A program made the translations under genes and the position numbers. Source: CADEED01 sp963711635 (GTDB taxonomy: Bacteria; Pseudomonadota; Gammaproteobacteria; Steroidobacterales; Steroidobacteraceae). Taken from it: a DNA stretch of 64,000 nucleotides. The notes under the pieces are model-generated. The model saw only the letters and a program-made list of their open reading frames with translations, did not search any database and was not told the origin of the DNA. The stretch covers positions 1 through 64,000 of the forward strand of contig CAVQEZ010000026.1 of NCBI GenBank assembly GCA_963711635.1, given 5' to 3'. This document shows positions 20,369-31,754 of the stretch, in pieces (position 1 is the first letter of the stretch; the number at the start of each line of letters is the position of its first letter).

Positions 20369-22170
20369 GCACGCCGCGGCTTCGGCGGCCGCGGACACGA
20401 GTCTACGCCGGTGTGACCGGACTGGCGCTGCAGCGCCGAACGCGCTACTTCTGCTCGCGCTGCATCCTCGGCCTCGATCTTCCGGTTGATGTTCCACTGC
20501 TGCAGGATCGACAGCCCGGTGTTCGTCACCCAGTAGAGCACCAGGCCGGCCGGGAAGAACGCGAACATCACCGAGAACACGAGCGGCATGAACATGAAGA
20601 CCTTCGCCTGCACCGGGTCCGGCGGCGGCGGATTCAGCTTGTACTGAATGAACATCGCGCAGGCCATGATCGCCGGCAGGATGAAGAACGGATCGCGCGA
20701 CGACAGGTCGTTGATCCAGCCGCATGAACGGCGCCTGGCGCATCTCCACGCTCTCGAGCAGCACCCAGTAGAACGCGAGGAACACCGGCATCTGGATGAG
20801 CATCGGCAGGCAGCCGGCGACCGGATTCACCTTCTCCTGCTGGTACAGGTCCATCATCGCCGGCCGAGCTTCGCGCGATCGTCCTTGTAGCGTTTCCTGC
20901 AGCGCCTTCATGCGCGGCGCGAGCTCGTGCATCTTCGCCATCGAGCGGCCGGCGTTCTCGGACAGCGGATAGAACAGCAGCTTCAGCAGGAACGTCACGA
21001 GGATGATCGCCAAGCCCCAGTTGCCGACGACGCGTGGATCCTACTCGAGCAGCCAGAACAGCGGCTTGCGACGAGAAGCGTGAGCACGCCGTAGTCGGCG
21101 ACGCGGCTCGAGCTCGGGATGCAGCGTCATCGAGCTGCTTCTGCAGCTTCGGTCCGACGAACAGCGTTTCCTTGAACGTGCCGGTGCCGCCGGGCGCCAC
21201 GGTCACGGCCGGCCCGAGCGCGCCGAGCAGGTATTGCCGGCCTTCCGCGCGCAGCGTGTAGGTGTACGTGTGCTGCCGGATCCGGGACGATCGCGCTGAC
21301 GAAATGATGCTGCAATGCCGGCGATCCAGCCGTTCTTCACGTGCTACCGACAGGCTCTGGTGTTCCGTCTTCTCGATGTCGAGCTTGCGGTACTTCTTGC
21401 CTCGTCGTAGATCGCCGGTCCGCGGAACGCGTAGCTCTCGACCTTGAACATCGACTGCTCGACGTCCGGATCGATGCGCGAGATGCGCGCGTACGAGGCA
21501 GCGGTCCACGGCGCGGCCGACGTGTTGTCGATCGCGTACTCGAGACCGATGCGCGAACTGCTGCGCCGGAACACGAAGGTCTTCGTGACCGTGACGCCGT
21601 TGCCATCGTCCAGGTGAGCGGCACGCGCAGCTCGTCCTGGCCCGGCCGAGCTCGTAGCGTCCTGCGCGCTCGTGAACTGGCTGCAGATGCGTGGGGCGCG
21701 CGTCATCGGGCTTGACGCCGGCGAGGCCGGTCTGCAGCACGTAGTTAGTCGCCGGCGTTCGCTGGTTGAGCAGCACCACGGCTCGGGCTGGCCCTTGACA
21801 TCGGATACCCAGCAGCTCCGCGCACACGAGCGTGCCGCCGTTCAGGTCGATGTCGAGATCGAGCACGTCCGTGGTGACACGCACCTTGCCGGCGCGGCGT
21901 GCCTCAGCGGCGGCGCCGGGCTGCCGCGGCGGCGGTACCGGGTACGTGCCGCAGTCGGCGGCGCTCGGCCGCTGGCGCTGCTGGTTGAGCCGCCTGCGGG
22001 ACAGTATCGTCCAGAGCGATGGCGGCTTTGACTCGCCGCGGTGCCAGCAGAGTCGCCGTGCATCTGGCGGCGCCGGCTTGGGGCCGTAGTCGCATCTGCC
22101 ACTGCGAGTAGTTGAGCCACAGCGGCGAGCGCGAGGCCAGCCACAGGAAAACGCGAATGTTGTTAGTCAT
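20365..22170 (-). CDS. yidC: membrane protein insertase YidC, heavily frameshifted
   Basis: Inserts and folds inner-membrane proteins. The start MTNNIRVFLWLA and LWLNYSQWQ are typical; a large periplasmic beta domain follows in pieces (DDGNGVTVTKTFVFRR region near 21550-21620; YTYTLRAEGRQYLLGALGPA near 21240-21290), then the conserved C-terminal core: IILVTFLLKLLFYPLSENAG, KMHELAPRMKALQETLQ, QQEKVNPVAGCLPMLIQMPV, FAFFPAGLVLYWVTNTGLSI and QQWNINRKIEAE. At least ten single-base indels break it, the densest in the window. It overlaps yidD by eight bases at its 5' end and mnmE at its 3' end. Confidence 0.92.
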
Positions 22171-22395
22171 GCGAATGTTTCGACAGCGGGACCGGATCGA
22201 ATGCCGCCCGGATGCCAGGGGTGGCAGCGGCCGATGCGTTTGAGCGTGAGCCAGGTGCCGCGCAGCGCGCCGTGCGCCTCGAGGGCCTCGAGCGCGTAGT
22301 GCGAGCAGGAGGGATAGAAGCGGCAGCGCGGCCCGAGCAACGGGCTCGATGGCGAGCTGGTACCCGCGGATCAGGAATTTCAGGACGTGGCGCAT
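22163..22395 (-). CDS. yidD: membrane insertion efficiency factor YidD, frameshifted
   Basis: Short protein of about 77 residues associated with YidC-dependent insertion. Starting at ATG 22395 it reads MRHVLKFLIRGYQLAIE; after slips near 22340 the conserved CRFYPSCSHYALEALE block appears (visible in the frame of gcagcgcggcccga), then GTWLTLKRIGRCHPWHPGG near 22210-22255, ending KHSHD-stop at 22163. It overlaps the 3' end of rnpA by 16 bp and the start of yidC by eight, the standard packed arrangement. The TTAG of its stop codon belongs to a TTGTTAG copy (22160-22166). Confidence 0.85.
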
Positions 22396-22746
22396 GTACT
22401 TGCGACGCGTTGCCAAAGGGTCGCGAGGCTAGCACGCAGCGTTGTCGCCGGTGCTTCGCGCGCGGGAAATTTTGCCGCCACCACGATGTCGACCGCGGGC
22501 AGGTCGTAACTGTGCCAGGCGGAACGATTCGCGGACCAGGCGCCGGATGCGATTGCGCGCGACCGCGTTGCCCGCGGTTTTCACCGCCACCGCGAGCCCG
22601 AACGGGGATCCGAGCCCGTTGGGTTTCACGCGCAGTCCGAAGAAACGATCGTCGATGCGCCGGCCGCGCGCATAGATCGCGTCGAACTGCGGCTTGCTGC
22701 GCAGGCGCAGCTCGCGCCAAAACGTAACGTCGAGCGGCGGCTGCAT
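22380..22746 (-). CDS. rnpA: ribonuclease P protein component, one frameshift
   Basis: Protein cofactor of RNase P, which matures tRNA 5' ends. Reads LRSKPQFDAIYARGRRIDDR, FGLRVKPNGLGSPFGLAVAV and the RNR signature KTAGNAVARNRIRRLVRESF. An indel near 22510 puts the C-terminus in another frame, giving LPAVDIVVAAKFPAREAPAT and a stop at 22380, the normal place about 120 residues from the start. The alternative continuation RGRHRGGGKISRARS is out-of-frame sequence. It lies 30 bp after rpmH. Confidence 0.92.
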
Positions 22747-22776
22747 GGCGGCCCGCTCACGCGGCGCTCGCGTCGC

Positions 22777-22911
22777 CTACGGAACGATCTTCTTGCGGCC
22801 CTTGGAGCGGCGGCGTGCAAGAACCTTCTTGCCGCCCTTGGTCTTCATGCGCGCGCGGAAACCCGTGGCGCGCTTGCGGCTGATCTTGCTCGGCTGATAA
22901 GTGCGTTTCAT
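22777..22911 (-). CDS. rpmH: 50S ribosomal protein L34
   Basis: The complete 44-residue L34 is intact: MKRTYQPSKISRKRATGFRA, then RMKTKGGKKVLARRRSKGRK and KIVP. It matches the universal bacterial sequence and is the first gene of the operon rpmH-rnpA-yidD-yidC-mnmE. Confidence 0.98.
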   Translation of the reverse strand: MKRTYQPSKISRKRATGFRARMKTKGGKKVLARRRSKGRKKIVP

Positions 22912-22958
22912 GATGATGGGCTCCAAAGCCGCTGATCTCTCGGAAAAAAGGGCGGGAA

Positions 22959-22987
22959 GGTTAAGCAGCGGGCGCTCCGGGTGTCAA
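22959..22987 (-). promoter_or_regulatory. sigma-70 promoter of the rpmH operon
   Basis: On the minus strand a perfect -35 TTGACA (22987-22982) is followed after 17 bp by a weaker -10 TTAACC (22964-22959), about 48 bp before the rpmH ATG. This would drive the rpmH-rnpA-yidD-yidC-mnmE unit. The divergent dnaA promoter was not clear to me. Confidence 0.6.
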
Positions 22988-23062
22988 TACAATCCCGTCA
23001 CGGAACGGCTAGACTTCGCACCCCTTTTTCCCAGCCCACCCTTCAACCGGACAGCTCAGACC

Positions 23063-24432
23063 GTGACCGCCGCGACGCGCGAATCCACGCTCGTGGAAGC
23101 TCCCTCTGGACGCGTTGCGTGCGCGCGCTCGAAGCCGAGCTGCCGGGCGAGCATTTCAACACGTGGGTGCGCCCGCTGCAGGCCGTCGAAAGCAGCGGGG
23201 CGCTGAAGCTGCTGGCGCCGAACCGCTTCGCCGTCGATTGGGTCAACGCCCACCTACTGTCGCGCCTCGGCGAGATCCTGCGCGGCTTCGTCGAAGGCGA
23301 TGCGCCGATCGTCACGGTGGAAGTCGGCTCGCGCGGACCCGAGGTCGTGCAGATCCGTGAACCGGCAAACCAACGGCATCGCGCGGCCGAAGCGCAGCGA
23401 AGGCATCGTCGTCGGCGTCCGGCTCAATCCGGACTTCACGTTCAACGGCTTCGTCGAAGGCAAGAGCAACCAGCTCGCGAAGGCGGCGGCGGTGCAGGTC
23501 GCCGAGAATCCCGGCCGCGCCTACAACCCGCTGTTCCTCTACGGCGGCGTCGGCCTCGGCAAGACGCATCTGATGCAGGCCGTCGCTCACGCCATCAAGG
23601 CGCGCGATCCCGAAGCGCGCGTCGCGTACATCCACTCCGAGCGCTTCGTGAGCGACATGGTCATCGCGCTTCAGCACAACAAGATGAACGAGTTCAAGAC
23701 GGCGTATCGCTCGCTCGATGCGCTGCTGATCGACGACATCCAGTTCTTCGCGGGCAAGGACCGCTCGCAGGAAGAGTTCTTCCACACGTTCAACGCGCTG
23801 CTCGAAGGGCAGCATCAGGTCATCCTCACCTGCGATCGTTATCCGAAGGAAGTCTCGGGCCTCGAGGAGCGCCTGAAATCCCGCTTCGGCTGGGGACTCA
23901 CGGTGGCGATCGAACCGCCGGAGCTCGAGACCTGCGTCGCGATCCTGATCGGCAAGGCGCAGGCCGCGGGCGTGCGCTGCCGGAGGAAGTGGCGTTCTTC
24001 ATCGCGAAGCGCATTCGCTCGAACGTGCGCGAGCTCGAAGGCGCGTTGAGACGCGTGATCGCGAACTCGCGCTTCACCGGCCGAGCCGATCACGCTGGAA
24101 TTCACCAAGGAAGCGTTGAAAGACCTGCTGACACTGCAGGCGAAGCTGGTCACTATCGAAAACATCCAGAAGACCGTGGCGGACTACTACAAAGTGCGCA
24201 TGGCGGATCTGCTTTCAAAACGCCGCAGTCGTTCCGTCGCGCGTCCGCGCCAGGTGGCGATGGCGCTCGCGAAAGAATTGACGACTCACAGCCTTCCGGA
24301 GATTGGCGATGCTTTCGGCGGGCGCGACCACACGACCGTGCTGCACGCCTGCAAGCGCATCAAGGAGCTGCGCGTGGCCGAGCAGCGCGTCGGCGAGGAT
24401 TATCAAACCTGTTGAGAACCCTGACCGGATGA
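23063..24432 (+). CDS. dnaA: chromosomal replication initiator DnaA, frameshifted
   Basis: Binds DnaA boxes and melts oriC. I place the start at the GTG at 23063 (VTAATREST), which leads into domain I after one slip near 23100 (LWTRCVRALEAELPGEHFNT, WVRPLQAVE). The AAA+ core is intact: NPDFTFNGFVEGKSNQLAKA, Walker A LYGGVGLGKTHLMQ, Walker B ALLIDDIQFFAGKDRSQEEF, sensor region LTCDRYPKEVSGLEERLKSR FGWG (two adjoining stretches). Domain IV has the box-recognition signature FGGRDHTTVLHACKRI. Slips occur near 23375, 23985 and 24085. Restoring one t near 24403 gives the normal ending DYSNLLRTLTG-stop at 24432 rather than QTC-stop at 24415. About 455 residues. Confidence 0.95.
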
Positions 24433-24645
24433 CTGTGGAATGCCTGTGGATGAATTCTGTGGATAAAACTAGTCCACAGAGTCACGCACAGGGCATGCAC
24501 AGGCTGTGGGTAAGTCTGGTTCATGCTGAGATTACGGAGTTCAAGAGGCTGATCCGGATAAATCTTTTCAAACGTTCCCCGTCTATTCACAGGCTCTATA
24601 GCTGCAACAACTAGCTTTAAATCTTTAAGAACAGAAGGCAATCGC
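24433..24645. other. oriC: oriC, replication origin between dnaA and dnaN
   Basis: A 213-bp non-coding gap, clearly more AT-rich than its surroundings, between dnaA and dnaN, the location used by many gammaproteobacteria. It holds one perfect DnaA box (24458-24466, TGTGGATAA) and near matches at 24445-24453 (TGTGGATGA), 24505-24513 (TGTGGGTAA), 24470-24478 (TAGTCCACA) and 24583-24591 (CTATTCACA). The AT-rich stretch at 24553-24572 and TTTAAATCTTTAAG at about 24614-24628 are candidate unwinding elements. The assignment rests on position plus box clustering; function is not shown by sequence alone. Confidence 0.82.
24458..24466 (-). promoter_or_regulatory. perfect DnaA box
   Basis: TGTGGATAA is the exact reverse complement of the consensus TTATCCACA. 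It is the only perfect match I found in the dnaA-dnaN gap and the centre of the imperfect cluster. Confidence 0.85.
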
Positions 24646-25747
24646 ATGAAGCTCACCGCGACTCGCGAGGAGATTCTCGCTCCCCTGCAGAGCGTCATCG
24701 GCGTGGTCGAGCGCCGGCAGACCATGCCGGTGCTGGCCAATGTGCTGCTGGCGGCGCGGAACAACCGGATGAGCATCACGGGCACGGATCTCGAGGTGGA
24801 GCTGGTCGCAACGGGAGAAGCCAACGTGCAGCAGCCGGGCGACGTCACCGTCCCGGGGCGCAAGCTGCTGGATATCTTCCGCGCGTTGCCCGAGAAGACG
24901 CGCGTAACGCTCGCACTGACGGCGAACGTGTGTCGATCAAGGCGGGCGCTCGCGCTTCACGCTGTCCACGCTGCCGGCCGCGGAGTTTCCGGTGGTCGAT
25001 GAGATCAACGCCCAGCAGACGCTCGACGCTGAGCCAGGGAGAATTCCGACGTCTGATCGACAAGACGCATTTTTCGATGGCGCAGCAGGACGTTCGCTAC
25101 TACTTGAACGGCATGCTGCTCGAAACCGAAGGCAAGACCCTGCGAGCCGTCGCCACGGATGGGCATCGTCTGGCGCTGTGCGAGACCGAGCTCGAGACGC
25201 AAGGCCAAGACCAACCAGCAGGTGATCGTGCCGCGCAAGGGCGTGCTGGAGCTGCAGCGCATTCTGGGCGGCGATGGCAACGTGGAGCTGGCGGTCGGAA
25301 CCAATCACGTTCGCGCCCAGATCGGCGATATTCGCTTCACTTCGAAGCTGATTGATGGCCGTTTCCCGGAATATGGCCGCGTGATCCCCGCCGAATCCGA
25401 CCAAGCATGGTCGAGGCGGACCGCGAAGGACTGCGCCAGGCGCTGCAGCGCACGGCGATTCTCTCGAACGAGAAGTATCGCGGAGTTCGCCTCAAGTTGA
25501 AGTCAGATCTCCTCACGATCCAGGCACATAACCCCGAGCAGGAAGAGGCCGAGGACCAGATCGAGGTCAGCTTACAAGGGCGATGAGGTGGAGATCGGCT
25601 TCAACGTCAATTACCTGCTGGATGCGCTGGCGGCGGTGGATACCGACAAGGTCGAGATCGGCCTGACGGACGGCGAACAGCAGCTGCCTGGTGCGGGCTC
25701 CCGGCGCGACGAACACCAAGTACGTCGTGATGCCGATGCGTCTCTAG
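24646..25747 (+). CDS. dnaN: DNA polymerase III beta sliding clamp, frameshifted
   Basis: Homodimeric clamp that tethers the replicative polymerase. MKLTATREEILAPLQSVIGV and VERRQTMPVLANVLL begin domain I; FSMAQQDVRYYLNGMLLETE, LRAVATDGHRLALCETELET and DIRFTSKLIDGRFPEYGRVI are domain II blocks; domain III carries RLKLKSDLLTIQAHNPEQEE and NVNYLLDALAAVDTDKVEIG. The corrected C-terminus is KYVVMPMRL-stop at 25747, the universal ending. Slips are near 24928, 24955, 25030, 25200, 25402, 25495, 25570 and 25685. It follows oriC and precedes recF by 24 bp. Confidence 0.95.
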
Positions 25748-25771
25748 TCTTCGAAGCGCGGCTCGCCAGCG

Positions 25772-26836
25772 ATGTCCCTCGCCGAGCTGCGGATCGAGAA
25801 CCTGCGCTGCGTCGAATCCGCAGAGCTCGAGTTTTCATCCGGAGCTCAACCTGATCTGCCGGTGAGAACGGCTCCGGCAAGACCTCGATCCTCGAGGCCA
25901 TTTTTCTCCTGGGGCGCGGCCGTTCCTTCCGCACGCGAAGCACCGAGCGGCTGATCCGCCACGGCCAGCACAAGCTGACCGTCTTCGGCCGGACCGACGA
26001 TTCGCCATCCCGACAGCGCTGGCGTCGAGGTCGCCGCCGATGGGGGCACCCGCGCTCGCATCAACGGTGAGAACGCGGTCATCGCTGCTGGAGCTGTCCG
26101 GCGTCTTGCCCGTGCAGGCCATCGACCCGGAGATCCACAAGCTGGTCGACAGGGTCCGGAGCGCCGCCGCCGCTGGCTGGACTGGGTGGTGTTCCACGTG
26201 GAACCAACCTTCGATGTCCATTGGTCCCGCTACAGCCGGGCGCTGAAGCAACGCAACGCCGCGCTCCGGAGTGGGACCGCCATCGTAGATGCTTGGGACC
26301 CGGAGCTCGTCGCCAACGGCGTGGCGCTCACGGAAGCCGCGCCAGCGCACTCTGAATCGACTGCTGCCACGGCTCACCGAGACCGTTCGAGCGATTCGGC
26401 GGCGCTCGAGGTATCGGCTGGATTTACGCGCGGGTGGGCCGCGGACACCAGCTTCGAGGAAGCGCTGCGAACTCATCGAGAGCGCGATCGGCAGCGGGGG
26501 ATGACCACAGTCGGCCCCCATCGCGCGGACGTGATTCTGCGGCGCAGTCATCGCGCCGCGCGCGAAACGCTGTCGCGGGGACAGCAGAAGCTGACGGCCG
26601 TCGCCATGATCGTGTCGCAACTCAGGCTGCTCCAGGACGAGCTGGGGATGCGCGCAGTCCTGCTTCTGGACGATCCCGCCGCTGAGCTGGACGAGAAGAA
26701 TCTGCAGCGTTTGTTCGCCGAATTGTCGTCGTTGAAGTGCCAGATGATCGCGACCTCGTTGACGCCAGAAACCGCGCTTTTTCAAGCACCTAAAGCGACG
26801 TTTCACGTGGAACAAGGACGGGTAGTCCGGTTATAA
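25772..26836 (+). CDS. recF: recombination mediator RecF, frameshifted
   Basis: SMC-like ATPase loading RecA at gaps. N-terminal MSLAELRIENLRCVESAELE, Walker A region ENGSGKTSILEAIFLLGRGR in the frame near 25865-25925, FHVEPTFDVHWSRYSRALKQ with RNAALR (family block) near 26188-26260, signature LSRGQQKLTAVAMIVSQLRL near 26570 and Walker B VLLLDDPAAELD near 26656. Length about 354 residues, usual for the family. At least seven indels, mostly between 25835 and 26465. The FHVE codons at 26190 and again at 26799 coincide with parS-like palindromes. The stop TAA overlaps the gyrB -10 box. Confidence 0.92.
26190..26205. promoter_or_regulatory. parS: parS centromere site 1, inside recF
   Basis: TGTTCCACGTGGAACC matches the pseudomonad parS form over all 16 bases (perfect core GTTCCACGTGGAAC palindrome). 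It lies 1.6 kb from oriC, the normal zone for ParB binding, and is written in the codons for the conserved RecF residues FHVEP. parA/parB are not in the window. Confidence 0.85.
26799..26814. promoter_or_regulatory. parS: parS centromere site 2, recF 3' end / gyrB promoter
   Basis: CGTTTCACGTGGAACA differs from TGTTTCACGTGGAACA only at the first base; the core is a near-palindrome around CACGTG. It ends 17 bp before the gyrB -10 hexamer, exactly where a -35 element would lie, so ParB binding and gyrB transcription may interfere. Confidence 0.75.
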
Positions 26837-26837
26837 T
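26832..26837 (+). promoter_or_regulatory. -10 element of the gyrB promoter
   Basis: Perfect TATAAT 25 bp before the gyrB ATG, overlapping the recF stop codon. There is no TTGACA-like -35; the position 17 bp upstream (26809-26814) is inside parS site 2. Confidence 0.6.
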
Positions 26838-26862
26838 TCGGGCCCGTTTTTTCGAGTCAGTC

Positions 26863-29292
<2,430 letters not shown>

Positions 29293-29651
29293 CTACTGAT
29301 GCAGGGCGAAGATCCGCCTGAATAACCGCTCGAAGAGCTTCTCGCGAGGGGTCAAGTGGGCTAGCTACCGGACTGCCAAGCGGCATCGCACGGCTGCCAG
29401 TGGCCGCGACTCAGCCCGTCGCGCCTTCGATGACGCCCGGCTCGATGCGGACCTTCGTCGACGCTGATCTCCACATTGATGTCGGGATAGTCCGACACGA
29501 AGCTCCTGAGTTTCGCCGCAGGACCAGGTCGTCGTTGATGTTCTCGCCCGGCATTCATGAATGCCTTTCATCGAAGCAAGCGGATTCTGACGACTAATCA
29601 CGGCGCTTCACAGCGGGTAAGTCGGCACACACCGGTCTACAAGGAGCAGCT
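29293..29651 (-). pseudogene. gene-poor gap with a possible LysR regulator remnant
   Basis: This 359-bp stretch has no intact gene. On the minus strand around 29430-29530 a short run (LRSFVSDYPDINVEISVDEG) closely resembles the start of a LysR-family effector domain (FLxxYPDxxxEIxVDEG), but it degenerates within about 20 codons and no helix-turn-helix is present. It may be the relic of a regulator once controlling the neighbouring oxidoreductase genes. It also marks the point where the frequent frameshifts stop. Confidence 0.35.
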
Positions 29652-30149
29652 ATGGGAAATCGCGCAGCGCGCCTATCCGCAGGAATCGCCATTGCCGCTG
29701 TCGCGGTGGCGGCCTTCGCCGCCGCGAAAGATGGGGAAAGCCTCATCGTCGTGCGCAAGAGTGCGATGCCGGAAACGGGTGCCGCGCAACGCTTCACCGG
29801 CAAAGCCGTGGTCGAGTCGCGATTCGAAGGCGCGCGGCCGTCCCACCTTGCCGCGGCCATCGTCAGCTTCGAGCCCGGCGCGCGTACCGCCTGGCACACG
29901 CACCCTCACGGACAGATGCTGGTCGTGACCGCGGGATGTGGATGGGTGCAACAGGAAGGCGGCGAACGCCAGCCGATCCGTGTCGGTGACATCGTGTGGA
30001 CGCCGCCGGGCGTCAAGCATTGGCACGGCGCCGGTACGCAGGGGCCGATGAGCCACGCGGCAGTTCACGAACGATTCGACCAGCAGGAAGTCGTCTGGAT
30101 GCAGAAAGTCAGCGACGAGGAATACGGTAACGCCAGCTGCAAGGTTTGA
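29652..30149 (+). CDS. secreted cupin-domain protein
   Basis: 165 residues with an N-terminal signal or anchor (LSAGIAIAAVAVAAFAAA) and one cupin_2 barrel. Metal ligands are visible as HTHPHGQMLV (cupin motif 1, about residue 83) and PPGVKHWHGA (motif 2, about residue 118). Such single-domain cupins include quercetinase-like and binding proteins; the reaction here is unknown. A good ribosome site (AAGGAGCAGCT) precedes the ATG. It is 11 bp upstream of the paoA-like gene, so it is the first gene of the molybdoenzyme operon and likely acts in the periplasm with it. Confidence 0.85.
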   Translation: MGNRAARLSAGIAIAAVAVAAFAAAKDGESLIVVRKSAMPETGAAQRFTGKAVVESRFEGARPSHLAAAIVSFEPGARTAWHTHPHGQMLVVTAGCGWVQQEGGERQPIRVGDIVWTPPGVKHWHGAGTQGPMSHAAVHERFDQQEVVWMQKVSDEEYGNASCKV

Positions 30150-30160
30150 AGGAGATCGAC

Positions 30161-30801
30161 ATGCAAGGACCGGGTGACTGCGAACTTTCCCGACGCGACC
30201 TGATGAAACTGGGAGCAGCGGCCACCGCCGCGCCATTGCTCGCACGCGCGCAGGGCGCCGGCGCCGACGCCGAGGTCCGACCGAAGCGGCCGTTACGCTG
30301 AACGTGAATGGCAAACAACACCCGCTCAAGCTGGATACCCGCACCACACTGCTCGACGCGTTGCGCGAGCACCTGCAGCTGACGGGCACCAAGAAGGGTT
30401 GCGACCACGGCCAATGCGGCGCCTGCACGGTGCTGGTGAACGGACGGCGTATCAACTCCTGTCTCACGCTGGCGGTCATGCATCCCGGCGATCGCATCAC
30501 CACCATCGAGGGCCTGGGCACGCCGAAGAAGATGCATCCCATGCAGGCGGCCTTCGTAGCGCGCGATGGCTTCCAGTGTGGGTATTGCACACCGGGACAG
30601 ATCTGTTCGGCGGTGGCGATGCTGGAGGAAATCAAGTCGAACGTCCCGAGCCATGTGACGGCGGATCTGACGGCACCCATGCGCGCCACGGAGCCGGAAA
30701 TCCGCGAACGCATGAGCGGCAACATCTGCCGCTGCGGCGCGTACTCGAACATCGTCGAGGCCATAGTCGACGTGAACGGCGTGAAGGAGACGAGCGCATG
30801 A
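30161..30801 (+). CDS. paoA: periplasmic aldehyde dehydrogenase, [2Fe-2S] subunit PaoA-like, one frameshift
   Basis: Iron-sulfur subunit of a xanthine-oxidase-family enzyme. The ATG at 30161 (site GAAGGAGATC) starts a Tat signal (CELSRRDLMKLGAAATAAPL), then one base appears lost near 30277; the next frame runs TLNVNGKQHPLKLDTRTTLL and GCDHGQCGACTVLVNGRRIN with the plant-type [2Fe-2S] cysteines, and the second cluster QCGYCTPGQIC with NICRCGAY. Overall it parallels E. coli PaoA (YagT) closely in order and motifs. The GTG at 30304 is not the true start, because it would drop the export signal. The stop overlaps paoB (ATGA). Confidence 0.9.
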
Positions 30802-31754
30802 GACCGTTCACCTACGAACGTGCAACGACACCGGCCGCGGCCGCGGCCGCCGCGGCACGCAATCCCGGCGCCAAGTTCATCGCCGGCGGGACCAACCTGC
30901 TCGACCTCATGAAGCTCGAGATCGAAAAGCCCGCACACCTCATCGACGTCAATGGCCTGACGCTGGACAAGATCGAGACCGCGCCCGACGGCGGAATGCG
31001 CATCGGCGCCCTCGTGCGGAACACGGATCTGGCCGCCGATGTACGTGTGCGGCGCGAATATCCGCTGCTGACGCGCGCCTTGTTGGCCGGCGCCTCCGGC
31101 CAGCTGCGCAACCGGGCCACGACCGCCGGCAATCTCCTGCAACGCACTCGCTGCCCGTACTTCTACGATACGAACCAGGCCTGCAACAAGCGCGATCCCG
31201 GCAGCGGCTGCGCGGCCTTGCAAGGATTCAGCCGCCAGCTCGCGGTAGTTGGTTCGAGCGACGCCTGTATTGCGACTCACCCTTCCGACATGGCGGTCGC
31301 AATGCGCGCACTGGATGCGACGGTCGAAACCGTTCGGCCGGATGGCGCTGCGCGAAAGATACCCATCGCGGATTTTCACACTCTGCCGGGCAAGACCCCG
31401 CAGGTGGAAAACGTTCTGCAACACGGCGAGTTGATCACCGCCGTGACCTTGCCCAAGCCCATCGGCGGCAAACAGATCTACCACAAGGTGAGGGACCGCT
31501 CGTCGTATGCATTCGCGCTGGTCTCCGTGGGCGTGATCGTGCAGCCCGATGGCGGCGGCCGTGTAGCCGTGGGCGGCGTCGCTCACAAACCCTGGCGCGT
31601 GGAGGCGGCGGAAGCCGAGCTGCCGCGCGGGGCCAAGGCGGTGGCCACGCGATTGCTGGCAGACGCGCGGCCGACCCACGACAACGAATTCAAACTCACG
31701 CTGGTGGAGCGCACGCTCGAGGCGGTGCTGGCTGAAGCGAGGAGCGCGGGATGA
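30798..31754 (+). CDS. paoB: aldehyde dehydrogenase FAD subunit PaoB-like
   Basis: 318-residue FAD-binding subunit carrying electrons from the molybdenum site. FAD contacts: KFIAGGTNLLDLMKLEIEKP near residue 29 and ASGQLRNRATTAGNLLQRTR near residue 100. As in E. coli PaoB it has four extra cysteines for a [4Fe-4S] cluster (RTRC, NQACNK, GSGC, SDAC, about residues 117-158), an insertion not found in ordinary xanthine dehydrogenase FAD subunits. Intact. ATGA overlaps at both ends couple it to paoA and paoC. Confidence 0.9.
   Translation: MRPFTYERATTPAAAAAAAARNPGAKFIAGGTNLLDLMKLEIEKPAHLIDVNGLTLDKIETAPDGGMRIGALVRNTDLAADVRVRREYPLLTRALLAGASGQLRNRATTAGNLLQRTRCPYFYDTNQACNKRDPGSGCAALQGFSRQLAVVGSSDACIATHPSDMAVAMRALDATVETVRPDGAARKIPIADFHTLPGKTPQVENVLQHGELITAVTLPKPIGGKQIYHKVRDRSSYAFALVSVGVIVQPDGGGRVAVGGVAHKPWRVEAAEAELPRGAKAVATRLLADARPTHDNEFKLTLVERTLEAVLAEARSAG

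Noticed and set aside
30304..30801. GTG 30304 as the start of the iron-sulfur subunit
   Set aside because: It would remove the clear Tat signal encoded from 30161; a one-base loss near 30277 explains the break.
29673..31679. 668-codon minus-strand frame opposite the cupin and paoAB genes
   Set aside because: No recognisable domain; the plus strand carries complete cupin and iron-sulfur motifs with coupled starts.
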